DNA of 64,000 bases from DASZBX01 sp035943635 (GCA_035943635.1 DASZBX010000035.1:43807-107806); one strand, 5' to 3'; positions 43,401-51,429 are shown, numbered from the stretch's first letter. Notes: a model not told the origin generated them from the sequence alone. Translations and numbers: made by a program.

Positions 43401-44047
43401 GCGGCTGCGTCATCGGACCGGCTCAGGCTGCGCAGCGACCCGCAGAAGACCGGCAGCGCGTTCGCCCCGGCCGCCTCGATCTGGTCGCAGAGCACGTCGA
43501 CGAACGCGGTGTTGCCGGACAGTTCGTGCGCCCGGTAGTAGACCACGCCGACGGTCGGCCGGTCCGCCGGCGCCTGCCGTCCCGCGCGCACGCCGAACTC
43601 CGGCGTCTGCACCGGCGCCAGGTCCGGGGCGGCCGCGGGGGCTGCCGCGGCCGGACCCGCGGTCAGCGTCGCGCCCTCGAGGTAGGCGGCCAGCCGGGCG
43701 AAGTTCTCCGGCCCGCCCGCGATCAGGTACCGGGACACCGCCGCGACCACCGGCACCGGGACCGAGGACAGGGCCATCAGGTCGGCGTCCGGGGTGGCCT
43801 CGCCGCCGAGCGCGACCGTCGGCACGCCCGCCCGGGCCAGCGCGGCCAGCCCGGCCTCCCACACCCGGGCCCCGCCGAGCAGCCGGACCACGGCCACGTC
43901 GACCCCGGCCAGCAGCGCGGCCAGCGCGTCCTCGGACAGGCGGGCCGGGTTGGCCACCCGGTAGGCCGACCCGCCCGGCCCGCCGGACGCCCGCGCGGCC
44001 AGCAGGTCGGTGTCGGCGGTGGAGACGAGCAGGATGGAGATGGGCAC
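40421..44047 (-). CDS. cobN: Aerobic-type cobaltochelatase subunit CobN
   Basis: About 1208 residues, the usual CobN length, of the ChlH/CobN superfamily. Typical stretches are ILLVSTADTDLLAARAS at the start, GVVYYRAHELSGNTAFVDVL near 170, and GKHGTLEWLPGKGLGLS near 535. The C-terminal part has ATVDYLFGYDATAGVVDDWMY. The start is uncertain: GTG 44047 or 44056 or TTG 44059, none with a strong ribosome site. It lies apart from the riboswitch operon, beyond the ABC genes, and I see no second cobalamin riboswitch upstream. ChlID is its expected ATPase. Confidence 0.93.
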   Translation of the reverse strand: MPISILLVSTADTDLLAARASGGPGGSAYRVANPARLSEDALAALLAGVDVAVVRLLGGARVWEAGLAALARAGVPTVALGGEATPDADLMALSSVPVPVVAAVSRYLIAGGPENFARLAAYLEGATLTAGPAAAAPAAAPDLAPVQTPEFGVRAGRQAPADRPTVGVVYYRAHELSGNTAFVDVLCDQIEAAGANALPVFCGSLRSLSRSDDAAATGADGLTALLRDCSALIVTVLAGGGAVPAQASAGGDQDAWDVGALRDLDVPVIQGLSLTSSRAAWDDSSAALTPMDAAMQVAIPEFDGRLISVPFSFKEVDADGIATYVADPERAERVARIAVRHAALAGKPNAAKKIGILLSSYPTKHARIGNAVGLDTPASAVRLLLAMREAGYQVSAFPEDGDTLIHSLIAAGGHDVEWLTEEQLHAATARVPLADYQAWFAALPGSLSDAIRRHWGEPPGGLYVDGTDIVLATLTFGNVVLMIQPPRGFGENPIAIYHDPDLPPSHHYLAAYRWLEGTYGADALIHLGKHGTLEWLPGKGLGLSAACAPDAVLGAVPLIYPFIVNDPGEGTQAKRRAHATVVDHMIPPMARADSYGDLAKLEQLLDEYATVSALDPAKIPVLRNQIWQVVTDAQLHRDMHQEEMPGEDAFDDFVLHIDGYLCEIKDVQIRDGLHVLGRAPEGGELVNDVLAIVRAKQVFGGQVGALPGLRRALAAAAGLAEEAETDPAYVDRFEAEARALIEALAEADWDAEQVRGRAPSPEVARVLEFAATEVVPRLRRTTDEITNVLRALDGRHVPAGPSGSPTRGLVSVLPTGRNFYSVDPKAIPSRNAWAVGRSLAETLLERHRADTGGYPRSVGLTVWGTSAMRTQGDDLAEILALIGTEPVWDDASRRVTGFRVVPAEELGRPRIDVTVRISGFFRDAFPHVIALLDEAIRTVAELDEDPEANYVRAHADADAAGHGDRRRATTRIFGSKPGAYGAGLLPLIDARTWESDADLAEVFAVWGGYAYGQGLDGREARSDMDAAFRRIEAAAKNQDTREHDIVDSDDYFQYHGGMVAYVRALTGSSPAAYVGDSAVPDSVKTRTLAEETHRVFRSRVVNPRWIAAMQRHGYKGAFELAATVDYLFGYDATAGVVDDWMYQTLAESYVFDETNAQFMRQSNPWALRGVAERLLEAADRKLWAEPDAATLDRLREVYLELEGDLEGE

Positions 44048-44105
44048 GTGGTTCACCAATCGGTCGCAGGTTCAGGCATGTCCGGCCCGCGGCTCGGGCC
44101 CCATG

Positions 44106-44185
44106 GGAGGCTACTGAAGATCTTGGAATGGCCTCGGCGGTCGGATCCGGCCGCCCAGGCCGTTTCAAGATCTTCGGTAGCCTCC
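44106..44185 (+). repeat. 80-bp palindromic element, copy 1
   Basis: GGAGGCTAC (44106-44114) pairs with GTAGCCTCC (44177-44185). The inner sequence starts TGAAGATCTTGGAATGGCCT and ends AGGCCGTTTCAAGATCTTC, folding back around a central GGATCC. Over the inner arms there are four G.T or T.G pairs and one C.C mismatch, and no unpaired gaps. A second copy with the same inner arms is at 61221-61388. It lies between the 5' end of cobN and the divergent gene at 44299. Confidence 0.85.
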
Positions 44186-44298
44186 TAGGCGATCAGTTTA
44201 GAAGCTACCGCGGGTCGGCCCGCGGGGGCGGGGGAGCGTCGGACGGGCCGGTGAAACTGACGGAGGCTCATGTGGCCTGGTGGGACTACCCTCGTGGG

Positions 44299-45071
44299 AT
44301 GAACGCGGAGTTCGATCAGGGCGAGGCCGATCCCACCGACCCGTGTGCCGATCCGGCCGGCGCCGCGGCGGCCGGCCCGCGCACCGGCGCGGCCGACGGC
44401 GCGGGCACCGGCGTGCTGACCGGCCCCCGGCCGGCCTGGTCGCTTCGTACCGGGACCTGATGCTCAACCGGGAGGCCGACTGGGCCGGCCTGGTGATCGG
44501 CCACCGCGGCGACCCCGAGGGCGGGATCGCCCGGGCCTCGCGCAAGATCAGGCAGCACCCGTACTGGCGAACCCTGACCGACCCGGCCACCGTGGCCCGG
44601 ACCGCCCGCGAGCTGGCCGCACTCGGCCGGCAGGACCCGGACGACGGCCCGCCGGTGCAGCCGTTCCGCCCGGTGCACCTGGAACAGGACCGCACCTTCA
44701 CGGTCGGCCCCAAGGACCCGGCGGTGCGCCGCGACCTGGCCCGGGAACTGGACCAGGCCGGACTGTGGGACGAGCTGACCGAGGCCGAACGCCGGGCCGA
44801 GCGGGAGTTCGTGGCGCAGACCGGCTGCTGCCTGAGATTCGGGCTGGTGCACATGGACCGGCGCTTCTTCGCCGACGGCGAGGGCATGGCCGAGCGCGGC
44901 GCGCTGCGCGAACTCGACGAGATCGCCCCGGCTCTGGCGGCCGCGGGCGTGGCCCTGGACGTGGTGGTGGTCAGCGACCCGTTCCGGCCCCCGCCGCCCG
45001 GCGGCGAGGACTACGTGCCCGCTGTCACGCGGCCAGGTTCAGCTGCCAGGAGACGCCGAACCGGTCGTTGA
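44299..45071 (+). pseudogene. Unrecognised gene, apparently frameshifted and shortened
   Basis: TACCCT at 44287-44292 followed by six bases and ATG 44299 looks like a leaderless start. The first frame reads MNAEFDQGEADPTDPCADPA and stops at 44460. The +1 frame continues with GLVASYRDLMLNREADWAGL and a long, well-coded stretch (GGIARASRKIRQHPYWRTL, TEAERRAEREFVAQTGCC) to FRPPPPGGEDYVPAV, then runs antisense into the VOC gene. A frameshift or small deletion near 44430 best explains this. Alternatively ATG 44460 starts a separate coupled gene. No family is recognised. Confidence 0.45.
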
Positions 45072-45435
45072 CCCAGCCGAACTTGGCGCTGAAGCCGTAC
45101 GCGCCCAGCGGCATCAGCTCCGAGCCCTGCTCGGCCAGCGCGGCGTAGAGCCGGTCGAGTTCGGTTTCGGTCTCGCACTGCACGTAGAGCGAGATCGCGG
45201 GCGTGAATCCGAACCCGTGCTTCGCCGGGCTGTCGATGCACATGAACTGCTGCCCGGCCAAGGCGAACGTCGCATGCTGCACGCTGCCCTCGGGCCCGGG
45301 TCCGTCCGCGCCGTAACGGGTGATGGCGAGGATCTCGGCGTCGTCGAAGAGCGAGAGGTAGAACGTCATCGCCGCTTCGGCCTCGCCCTCGAACATCAAG
45401 AACGCGGTGATCTTCGGTGCCGTCGCGATCGCCAT
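45025..45435 (-). CDS. PhnB-like VOC-fold protein
   Basis: 136 residues from ATG 45435 (GGAG upstream; the frame opens earlier at 45480). The glyoxalase/VOC fold of the PhnB (3-demethylubiquinone methyltransferase-like) group is shown by ITAFLMFEGEAEAAMTFYLS, QHATFALAGQQFMCIDSP and GVSWQLN. These dimeric proteins bind a metal or small molecule; no defined reaction. Its 3' end overlaps the unidentified damaged gene on the other strand. Confidence 0.85.
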   Translation of the reverse strand: MAIATAPKITAFLMFEGEAEAAMTFYLSLFDDAEILAITRYGADGPGPEGSVQHATFALAGQQFMCIDSPAKHGFGFTPAISLYVQCETETELDRLYAALAEQGSELMPLGAYGFSAKFGWVNDRFGVSWQLNLAA

Positions 45436-45518
45436 CCCACTCGCTCCTTCGGTGCCGTCCGGAAGCCCGCAGGCAGCCATGCTAACCGTTCCGGAGCGGG
45501 CCGCCCGGGATTGCGCGG

Positions 45519-46286
45519 CTATCCGAGGTCGTGCTCCTGCGCGTACCGGGCGGCGGCGATCCGGTCGCGCGAGCCGGTCTTGGTGAAGATCCGGTTGATG
45601 TGGGTCTTGATCGTGTGGCTGCTCAGGAACAGCTGGGCGGCGATCTCCGGGTTGGTCAGGCCGCGGGCGATCAGGCCGAGGATCTCCGCCTCGCGCTGGG
45701 TCAGGCCGTCCGGCAGCTCCAGCGCGGCGCCCGGCCCGGCCGCAGAGTCCGACTCGGAACCGGCGCCGGAGCCGGAACCCGCGCCGGGCCGGCCGTCCGC
45801 GACGACACCGGTGCCGGGCGCCCCGGTCCGGATGTCCGCGGCGGACGCCCCGGCCGCGGCGGCCAACAATGTCGCCTGCACCCCCGGGTCCAGCACGGAC
45901 AACCCCCTCGCTGCGGCGTGCAGCGCTCGCGCTATGTCGGCGCGGTCGGCGTCCTTCGTCAGGTAGCTGCGGGCCCCCGCGCGCAGGGCTTCGAGCACCG
46001 AGCTGTCGTCGGCGTACGTGGTCAGCACGACGATCGCGACCTCGGCGTGGTCCGTGGCCAGCCGGCGGGTGGTCTCGATCCCGTCCAGGACCGGCATCCG
46101 CAGGTCGAGCAGGACGGCGTCCGGGTGCAGCTCGGCGACGAGGTCCAGCGCCTCCTGGCCGTCGGCCGCAGCGCCCAGCACCTCGATGTCCGGCAGCCCG
46201 CCGAGCAGCATCACCAGGCCTTCGCGGACGCTGGCCTGGTCGTCGGCGATGACGATGCGCAAGGGCGCTTCGGTGCGGGGTGTCAT
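45519..46286 (-). CDS. NarL/LuxR-family response regulator with long linker
   Basis: 255 residues. The receiver domain has IVIADDQASVREGL, DAVLLDLRMPVLDGIE (phospho-Asp) and YLTKDA. An unusually long Ala/Gly/Ser-rich linker of about 45 residues (155-195) precedes the LuxR HTH LTQREAEILGLIARGLTNPE. ATG 46286 overlaps the sensor kinase stop (ATGA). It forms a standard pair with that kinase; target genes are unknown. Confidence 0.9.
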   Translation of the reverse strand: MTPRTEAPLRIVIADDQASVREGLVMLLGGLPDIEVLGAAADGQEALDLVAELHPDAVLLDLRMPVLDGIETTRRLATDHAEVAIVVLTTYADDSSVLEALRAGARSYLTKDADRADIARALHAAARGLSVLDPGVQATLLAAAAGASAADIRTGAPGTGVVADGRPGAGSGSGAGSESDSAAGPGAALELPDGLTQREAEILGLIARGLTNPEIAAQLFLSSHTIKTHINRIFTKTGSRDRIAAARYAQEHDLG

Positions 46287-47629
46287 GGGGCCAGTCTCTC
46301 AGGCTCGGCCGCGGACGCCGCCGCGGCGTCCCGGGCCGCGGCCGACGGCGCGGGCGGGAACAGCGGGGCCTGGGCCAGCACGGTCCACTGCCCGCCCTGC
46401 CGGCCGGCCGACAGCGTGCCGCCGAGCAGCAGCAGGCGCTCGCGCATCCCGGGCAGGCCGTAGCCGCCGCCGACGGTCTTCAAGTCCGGGCCGTCCGGCC
46501 GGGCCGGGTCCGCGCCGTCCTTGCCCAGGGTGTTCGTCACGGTCAGCCGCACGGTGTCCGCCGGGTAGTCCAGGGTGACCTCGATGCGCTGGTGCGGGGC
46601 GTGCTTCGCGGCGTTGATCAGGGCCTCCTGGGCGATCCGGAGCAGCGCGACGGTCGCGGCCGGCGGCAGCTCCCGGGGCTCGCCGGCGGCGGTGACCGCG
46701 ACGGCGGCCCGGTACCGGCCGCGGTGCGTCTCGGCCAGGGAGTCGAGCTCCTGCTCCAGCGACAGCGTGTCGCTGCGCAGGGCGTGCACCGCGCGGCGGG
46801 TCTCGACCAGTCCGTCCGAGGCCATCCGCTGGGCCGTGGCCAGCACCTCGATCGCCCGGTCCACGTCCTGGCTGTCGGTCAGCACCGCCCGCGCGGCCTG
46901 GATCTGGATGCTCAGCCCGCCGAGCGAGTGTGCGAGCACGTCGTGGATCTCGCGGGCGATCCGGGCCCGCTCGTCGAGCACGTCGGCCCGGCGCTGCTGC
47001 ACCTGGAGCTGCTGGGCCTGGATCAGCATCGCGGCCGCCTGCTCGGCCTGCACCCGCAGCACGTGCCGGTTGCGCCCGAACATGTACGCGCCGACCACGG
47101 CCAGGGAGTAGCCGAACATCGTTCCGGGACCGGAGTCGAACACCGTGCAGCCGACCACGACCCCGAGGATGCCCAGGCCGGTCACCGCCGACCCGGCCAG
47201 CTCGCTCAGGTCGCTGCCGGCCGAGAGCACCGCCATGACCGTGGGCACGATCAGCAGTCCGGCGTGGGCCGGGGTGCTGATCACCCCGGCCGTCACGGCG
47301 ATCAGGCCGAGCGCCACGGTCAGCCACAGCTCCGGGTTGCGCACCGCCTCCGGCCGCAGTTCGAGCAGCATCCACACGCACGCGGCGGCGCACACCAGCG
47401 CGAACCCGCCGATCTGGAGCGGCCGGGCCTGCACGTCGTGACGGAAGCCGGCGAAGGTCTCCGTGGCCACGACGGCCAGCGCGGCACCCCTGATGACCCA
47501 CATGACCAGTCGCAGCACGAGATCAGTATGGCCCTTGTCACAGCCCAGCCGGGCCGCCAGCGCCCGCGGTGCGCCGCCGAGGTCCCCGCCCAGATCCAGC
47601 TTGCGGACCGCGGCGAAGAACTCCGTCAT
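46283..47629 (-). CDS. Sensor histidine kinase (HisKA_3 family)
   Basis: 448 residues from ATG 47629. Five or six membrane segments span about 40-170. A dimerisation helix leads to RIAREIHDVLAHSLGGLSIQIQAAR (phospho-His). The ATPase domain has AQEALINAAKHAPHQ and GGYGLPGMRERLLLLGG. Codon use looks coding back to 47629, but that ATG has no ribosome site. GTG 47518, six bases after a CATACT box, is an alternative leaderless start. Upstream lies the fragment of another gene, so the original promoter may have been lost. Confidence 0.85.
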   Translation of the reverse strand: MTEFFAAVRKLDLGGDLGGAPRALAARLGCDKGHTDLVLRLVMWVIRGAALAVVATETFAGFRHDVQARPLQIGGFALVCAAACVWMLLELRPEAVRNPELWLTVALGLIAVTAGVISTPAHAGLLIVPTVMAVLSAGSDLSELAGSAVTGLGILGVVVGCTVFDSGPGTMFGYSLAVVGAYMFGRNRHVLRVQAEQAAAMLIQAQQLQVQQRRADVLDERARIAREIHDVLAHSLGGLSIQIQAARAVLTDSQDVDRAIEVLATAQRMASDGLVETRRAVHALRSDTLSLEQELDSLAETHRGRYRAAVAVTAAGEPRELPPAATVALLRIAQEALINAAKHAPHQRIEVTLDYPADTVRLTVTNTLGKDGADPARPDGPDLKTVGGGYGLPGMRERLLLLGGTLSAGRQGGQWTVLAQAPLFPPAPSAAARDAAAASAAEPERLAP

Positions 47630-47632
47630 GGC

Positions 47633-47848
47633 GCCCGGGCCGCGTTCTCCTACGGCGCCACCAACTGGTTCCCGGCCCAGCTGGGCCACTGGATGGCCGC
47701 GCACCAGGCGCCGGCCGCCTCGATCACCGACGGCCTGATCTTCATGGCGGTCGCGGTGCTGCTCACCCGCACCATCGGGATGACCGCCCAGGCCGCGCGG
47801 ATCCGCCCGGACGCCGTCGCCGCGCCGCGCGTGGCCGTCGGCTCCTGA
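47633..47848 (+). pseudogene. C-terminal fragment of a membrane protein gene
   Basis: The + strand encodes AFSYGATNWFPAQLGHWMAA followed by a membrane helix (DGLIFMAVAVLLTRTIGMTA) and stops at 47848, with clear codon bias. No upstream part of such a gene exists, because the sequence turns into the divergent kinase gene at 47629. It looks like the last 70 residues of a multi-span protein (it recalls DUF1453-type proteins, unsure) left by a deletion. Confidence 0.5.
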
Positions 47849-48079
47849 ACCCCGGGCCGGCGTGCCCGGCCGAGCAGCCGTTGCCTCCCGCGGCCGTCCC
47901 GCACCGAGTCCGGTGCCGGGCGGCCGCTCTGGTCTGCGCATTCGCGCGGGGGTCGGCCCCGGTGCCGCGTCGCGGGCGCCCGAGGGTGCAGGCAGCTGAG
48001 ACGATGGACTCGTCGAGTCGACCAACCACCGCGGCACCGGCCAGAAGCTGACCCGAAGAACCATCGAAAGGCCCAGTCC

Positions 48080-49144
48080 ATGCCTGCAGCACACCACGCC
48101 CCGCCCGGACCCCGCCCCGGGCGCCGGGTCCACCGACCGGGCCCCGACCACCGACCGGGCAGAACCGCGAAGGTCCGCCGCGCGATACGCCTCGGAACGC
48201 TGAGCTTGGCCGGTGCGCTGCTGCTGACCTCCTGCTCCGGCGGCCACACCGCCGCGCAGGCCGGCCCGGGCGCGGCGGGCGGCGGCAAGCACAGCGCCGT
48301 CCCGACGACCGCGCCGCCGCTGCCGACCTCCTACGTCGCCCTCGGCGACTCGTACACCGCGGGCATCAGGATCCCCGACCAGATCGGCACGCCCGCCGGA
48401 TGCGAGCGCTCCGATCACAGCTACCCGGCCCTCGTCGCGCAGGACCTGCACCTGACCGCGAGCCACGTGCAGGACGTCAGCTGCAACGGAGCCACGACCG
48501 CCAACCTGACCGCCGCGCAACCCACCGGCGACGGCACGAACCCCGCACAACTGTCCGCGATCTCGGCCACCACCACGATCGTCACCCTCGGCATCGGCGG
48601 CAACGACGTCGGCTTCGTGCCGATACTGACCCGCTGCGTCGAGATGGACGTGCTGCCGGCGCTGATCGACAACGGCGACAAGAACCTCGCGCCCTGCCGC
48701 ACGTACTACACCTCCGGCGGCGTCGACCAGATCCAGCAGAAGATCCAGGCCGCGGGCGACCAGCTGACCGGCATCCTCGCCCAGATCCACCAAATCGCCC
48801 CGCACGCCCACGTCTACGTGGTCGGATATCCCGACATGCTGCCGTCCGGCGGCACCGCCTGCGCCCACACGGTCGGGCTCACCCAGAGCGACGTGACGTT
48901 CGTCAACGGCAAGGAACAGCAGCTCAACACCATGCTGAACCAAGAAGCCCAGGCCGAGGGCGCGACCTACGTCGACACCTACACCCCCTCGGTCGGCCAC
49001 GACGCCTGCACGCCCGAGTCCACCCGCTGGGTCGAACCCCTCCTCCCCGACGCCGACGCCGCCCCGATGCACCCGAACGCAACCGGCGAACTGGCCATGG
49101 CCGCCGCCGTCGACCAGGCCATCGCGGCGGTCAAGCGCGGATAG
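48080..49144 (+). CDS. SGNH/GDSL hydrolase lipoprotein
   Basis: 354 residues. A long basic N terminus is followed by a lipoprotein signal with lipobox LLTSC (Cys52). After a Gly/Ala linker comes the SGNH esterase domain: YVALGDSYTAG (Ser91), a Gly residue in SCNGATTANL, GIGGNDVGF (Asn) and MHPNATG (His) near the end. It resembles the secreted Streptomyces SGNH lipases and should hydrolyse lipid or glycan esters outside the membrane. ATG 48080 has AAAGG eight bases upstream. Confidence 0.9.
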   Translation: MPAAHHAPPGPRPGRRVHRPGPDHRPGRTAKVRRAIRLGTLSLAGALLLTSCSGGHTAAQAGPGAAGGGKHSAVPTTAPPLPTSYVALGDSYTAGIRIPDQIGTPAGCERSDHSYPALVAQDLHLTASHVQDVSCNGATTANLTAAQPTGDGTNPAQLSAISATTTIVTLGIGGNDVGFVPILTRCVEMDVLPALIDNGDKNLAPCRTYYTSGGVDQIQQKIQAAGDQLTGILAQIHQIAPHAHVYVVGYPDMLPSGGTACAHTVGLTQSDVTFVNGKEQQLNTMLNQEAQAEGATYVDTYTPSVGHDACTPESTRWVEPLLPDADAAPMHPNATGELAMAAAVDQAIAAVKRG

Positions 49145-49153
49145 CGGCCGCGG

Positions 49154-49912
49154 CTACCCGGCCCGGACCATCCGGGCGGCCAGGTCGGCGTAGAAGGCGG
49201 CGATCTCCTCCGCGGTGTGGCGCCCGCCGCTGCGGTACCAGCGGGCGATGTCGACCGTGAGCGAGAGCAGCGCCACGGCGGTGGCCGGGACGTCCGGCAC
49301 GTCGAACACGCCCGCCGCGACCCCGTCGGCCAGGATCTCCCGCACGGTCGCGTCGATCTCCCGGCGCAGCGCGGAGATCTGCGTGCGGTGCGGCTCGCTC
49401 AGCGAGCCGAGTTCGTACTCGATCACCCGGCCGGTGGTGTGGTGCCGGGCCGACCGGGCGGCCAGCTCGCCGACCACGGCGCGCAGCCGGTCCATCGGGT
49501 CGGCGTGCGCGGCGGCGGCGGCGCGGACCGCGCCGTGGGCCCGTTCCGTGCCCAGCAGGCTGATCCGGAACAGCAGCTCCTCCTTGGACCGGAAGTGCAC
49601 GTACACCCCGGCCGGGCTCAGCCCCGCCTCGTTCGCGATGTCCCGGGTGGAGGTGGCGTGGTACCCGCGCGCGGCGAACGCGACCACCGCGGCGACCAGC
49701 ACCCGGCGGGCCGTGGCCGGTTCGACCGACACCCAGGCCTGTTCGAGCTCGTGCAGCTCCTCCTCGGCGAGCTCCGCGGCGGCCGTGGCCGAGACCTCGG
49801 CCAGCGCGGCAGCCGACGCGGCGGACTTCGCGCCCGCGGATGTGGCGCCCGCCACCCGCCCGGGTGACGTCGGCGGCGCGCCGGCCGCGGCCGGGGTGCT
49901 CCGGCCGGGCAT
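49154..49912 (-). CDS. TetR-family regulator with Ala-rich N-terminal extension
   Basis: 252 residues. About 65 residues of Ala/Gly/Ser/Glu-rich sequence precede the TetR HTH (RRVLVAAVVAFAARGYHATSTRDIANEAGLSPAGVYVHF). The C-terminal ligand domain follows. It starts one base past the acyl-CoA dehydrogenase stop (TGATG), so it is co-transcribed with that gene and probably regulates fatty-acid genes, like FadR/KstR-type TetR proteins. A start at a later codon cannot be excluded. Confidence 0.87.
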   Translation of the reverse strand: MPGRSTPAAAGAPPTSPGRVAGATSAGAKSAASAAALAEVSATAAAELAEEELHELEQAWVSVEPATARRVLVAAVVAFAARGYHATSTRDIANEAGLSPAGVYVHFRSKEELLFRISLLGTERAHGAVRAAAAAHADPMDRLRAVVGELAARSARHHTTGRVIEYELGSLSEPHRTQISALRREIDATVREILADGVAAGVFDVPDVPATAVALLSLTVDIARWYRSGGRHTAEEIAAFYADLAARMVRAG

Positions 49913-51219
49913 CAGAACGCACCGTCCGCGAGCTCCATCAGCGTGTTGTCCGTGCTGGTCAGGGCCGCTCGCCGGGCGCCGAGCTCCGGCAGCGCGCCCG
50001 CGGAGAAGAACCGGGCCACGGCCACCTTCCCGGCGTAGAAGTCCGCGTCACCCTTCCGGTCGACGCCGCCCTCGCCCTGGCCGCCGCTGCCTGCGTCGCG
50101 GTCCTGGGCCTGTACCGCCACGGCCGCCTGCTTCGTCAGCAGCCACCCGACCACCAGATCCCCGACGCTCATCAGCAGCCGGGTCGTGTTCTGGCCGACC
50201 TTGTAGACCTCCGTCGGCTCGGCCGCCGCCTCGGCCTGCCAGCCGAGCATCGCGGCGACCATCGCCCGCACGTCCGCCAGCGCCTGCGCCAGCGCGGCAG
50301 CGGTGGCCGCCAGCCGCGGCTCGCCCGCGACCGCGGCCAGGGTCTGCTCGATCTCACCGAACAAGGTGGTCAGCGCGACCTCCTTGTCCCGGACGATCTT
50401 GCGGAAGAGGAAATCCTGCCCCTGGATGCCGGTCGTGCCCTCGTACAGGGTGTCGATCTTCGTGTCCCGCACGTACTGCTCGATCGGGTAGTCCTGCAGG
50501 TAGCCGGAACCGCCGAAGGTCTGCAGGGACAGCGCCAGCAGCTCGTACGACCGCTCGGACCCGAAGCCCTTGACGATCGGCAGCAGCAGGTCGTTCACGT
50601 TTTCGGCCAGCGCCGCAGCCTCGGTGTCCCCGGCGTGCCGGGCGAGCGTGGCCCGGTCCAGCCAGTCGGCCGTGTAGATGTACGTCGCGCGCAGACCCTC
50701 CGCGTAGGCCTTCTGCAGCATCAGCATCCGGCGCACGTCCGGGTGCCGGTCGATCGTCACCCGCGGCGCCGTCTTGTCGGCCGCGCGGGTCGGGTCGGCG
50801 CCCTGCACGCGGGTGCGCGCGCAGTCCAGGGCGTTGAGGTACCCGGTGGACAGGGTCCCGATCGCCTTGACCCCGACCTGCATCCGGGCCCACTCGATCA
50901 CCTGGAACATCTGCGCGATCCCGTTGTGCTCCTCGCCCAGCAGCCAGCCGATCGCCGGCTCGTCCTGGCTGAAGGTCAGCTCGCAGGTGGTCGAGACCTT
51001 CAGGCCCATCTTCTTCTCGTAGACCGGCGGCGTGCGGTCCACCTCGGCGTAGGAGGCGGCGATCGGCCCGCCGGCCAGCCGCTCGACCTCGCCGAGCAGG
51101 TCCTGCGCGGTGCCCGGATCCAGGTCCGCGACCGGCCCGGAACCCAGGGACCGCCCGGTGCCGAACACCTCGAACAGGTTGAAGCGCAGGTCTCTGAGAT
51201 TGCTGCGGTAGTGGGTCAC
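49912..51219 (-). CDS. Acyl-CoA dehydrogenase lacking its central region (internal deletion)
   Basis: 435 residues where this subfamily (starting THYRSNLRDLRFNLFEVFG) normally has about 600. After ESYAEVDRTPPVY-like sequence (AASYAEVDRTPPVY, about residue 70) it jumps in frame to EKKMGLKVSTTCELTF, a motif normally about 200 residues further on. The missing part carries the acyl-binding and flavin-binding beta domain (WxxTxxxAGSD region). The C-terminal helical domain with YEGTTGIQGQDFLFRK (catalytic base region) is intact. GTG 51219 has GGAGGG upstream. Probably inactive as a dehydrogenase. Confidence 0.75.
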   Translation of the reverse strand: MTHYRSNLRDLRFNLFEVFGTGRSLGSGPVADLDPGTAQDLLGEVERLAGGPIAASYAEVDRTPPVYEKKMGLKVSTTCELTFSQDEPAIGWLLGEEHNGIAQMFQVIEWARMQVGVKAIGTLSTGYLNALDCARTRVQGADPTRAADKTAPRVTIDRHPDVRRMLMLQKAYAEGLRATYIYTADWLDRATLARHAGDTEAAALAENVNDLLLPIVKGFGSERSYELLALSLQTFGGSGYLQDYPIEQYVRDTKIDTLYEGTTGIQGQDFLFRKIVRDKEVALTTLFGEIEQTLAAVAGEPRLAATAAALAQALADVRAMVAAMLGWQAEAAAEPTEVYKVGQNTTRLLMSVGDLVVGWLLTKQAAVAVQAQDRDAGSGGQGEGGVDRKGDADFYAGKVAVARFFSAGALPELGARRAALTSTDNTLMELADGAF

Positions 51220-51283
51220 GGCGCCCTCCCGGGGGTGGTTCTCGGCGGTTCGGTCGCGACCGCCGGTCTCAGAGCGCGCGGAG

Positions 51284-51415
51284 TGGGGTGCCTCGCTGGG
51301 CGGTTGATGACACATCGCCTGGCGGCGCCGTGGGCGACGTTGCAGACGAAAAAGTATGCGCCGTCGCCCACGGCACCGCCATGCTCGGTCCTGAACCGCC
51401 CAGCGAGGCACCCCA
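51284..51415. repeat. Nested palindrome between the SDR and acyl-CoA dehydrogenase genes
   Basis: An outer 22-bp perfect inverted repeat (51284-51305 with 51394-51415, starting TGGGGTGCCTCGCTGG) encloses an inner 19-bp one (51321-51339 with 51362-51380, 18 of 19 pairs, GGCGGCGCCGTGGGC at its left). The inner loop of 22 bp holds a run of five A (five T on the - strand). The outer repeat continues imperfectly for another ten bases each side. It fills most of the 210-bp gap between two - strand genes. Confidence 0.85.
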
Positions 51416-51429
51416 TCCCGCGCACACTC

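Noticed and set aside
40712..44188. 1158-residue + strand frame opposite cobN
   Set aside because: CobN motifs are unambiguous on the - strand. The opposite frame is Arg/Gly/Pro/His-rich noise.
44060..44298. Possible second cobalamin riboswitch upstream of cobN
   Set aside because: No GGTCCCGCCACTG-like core on either strand. The palindrome there belongs to the repeat family.
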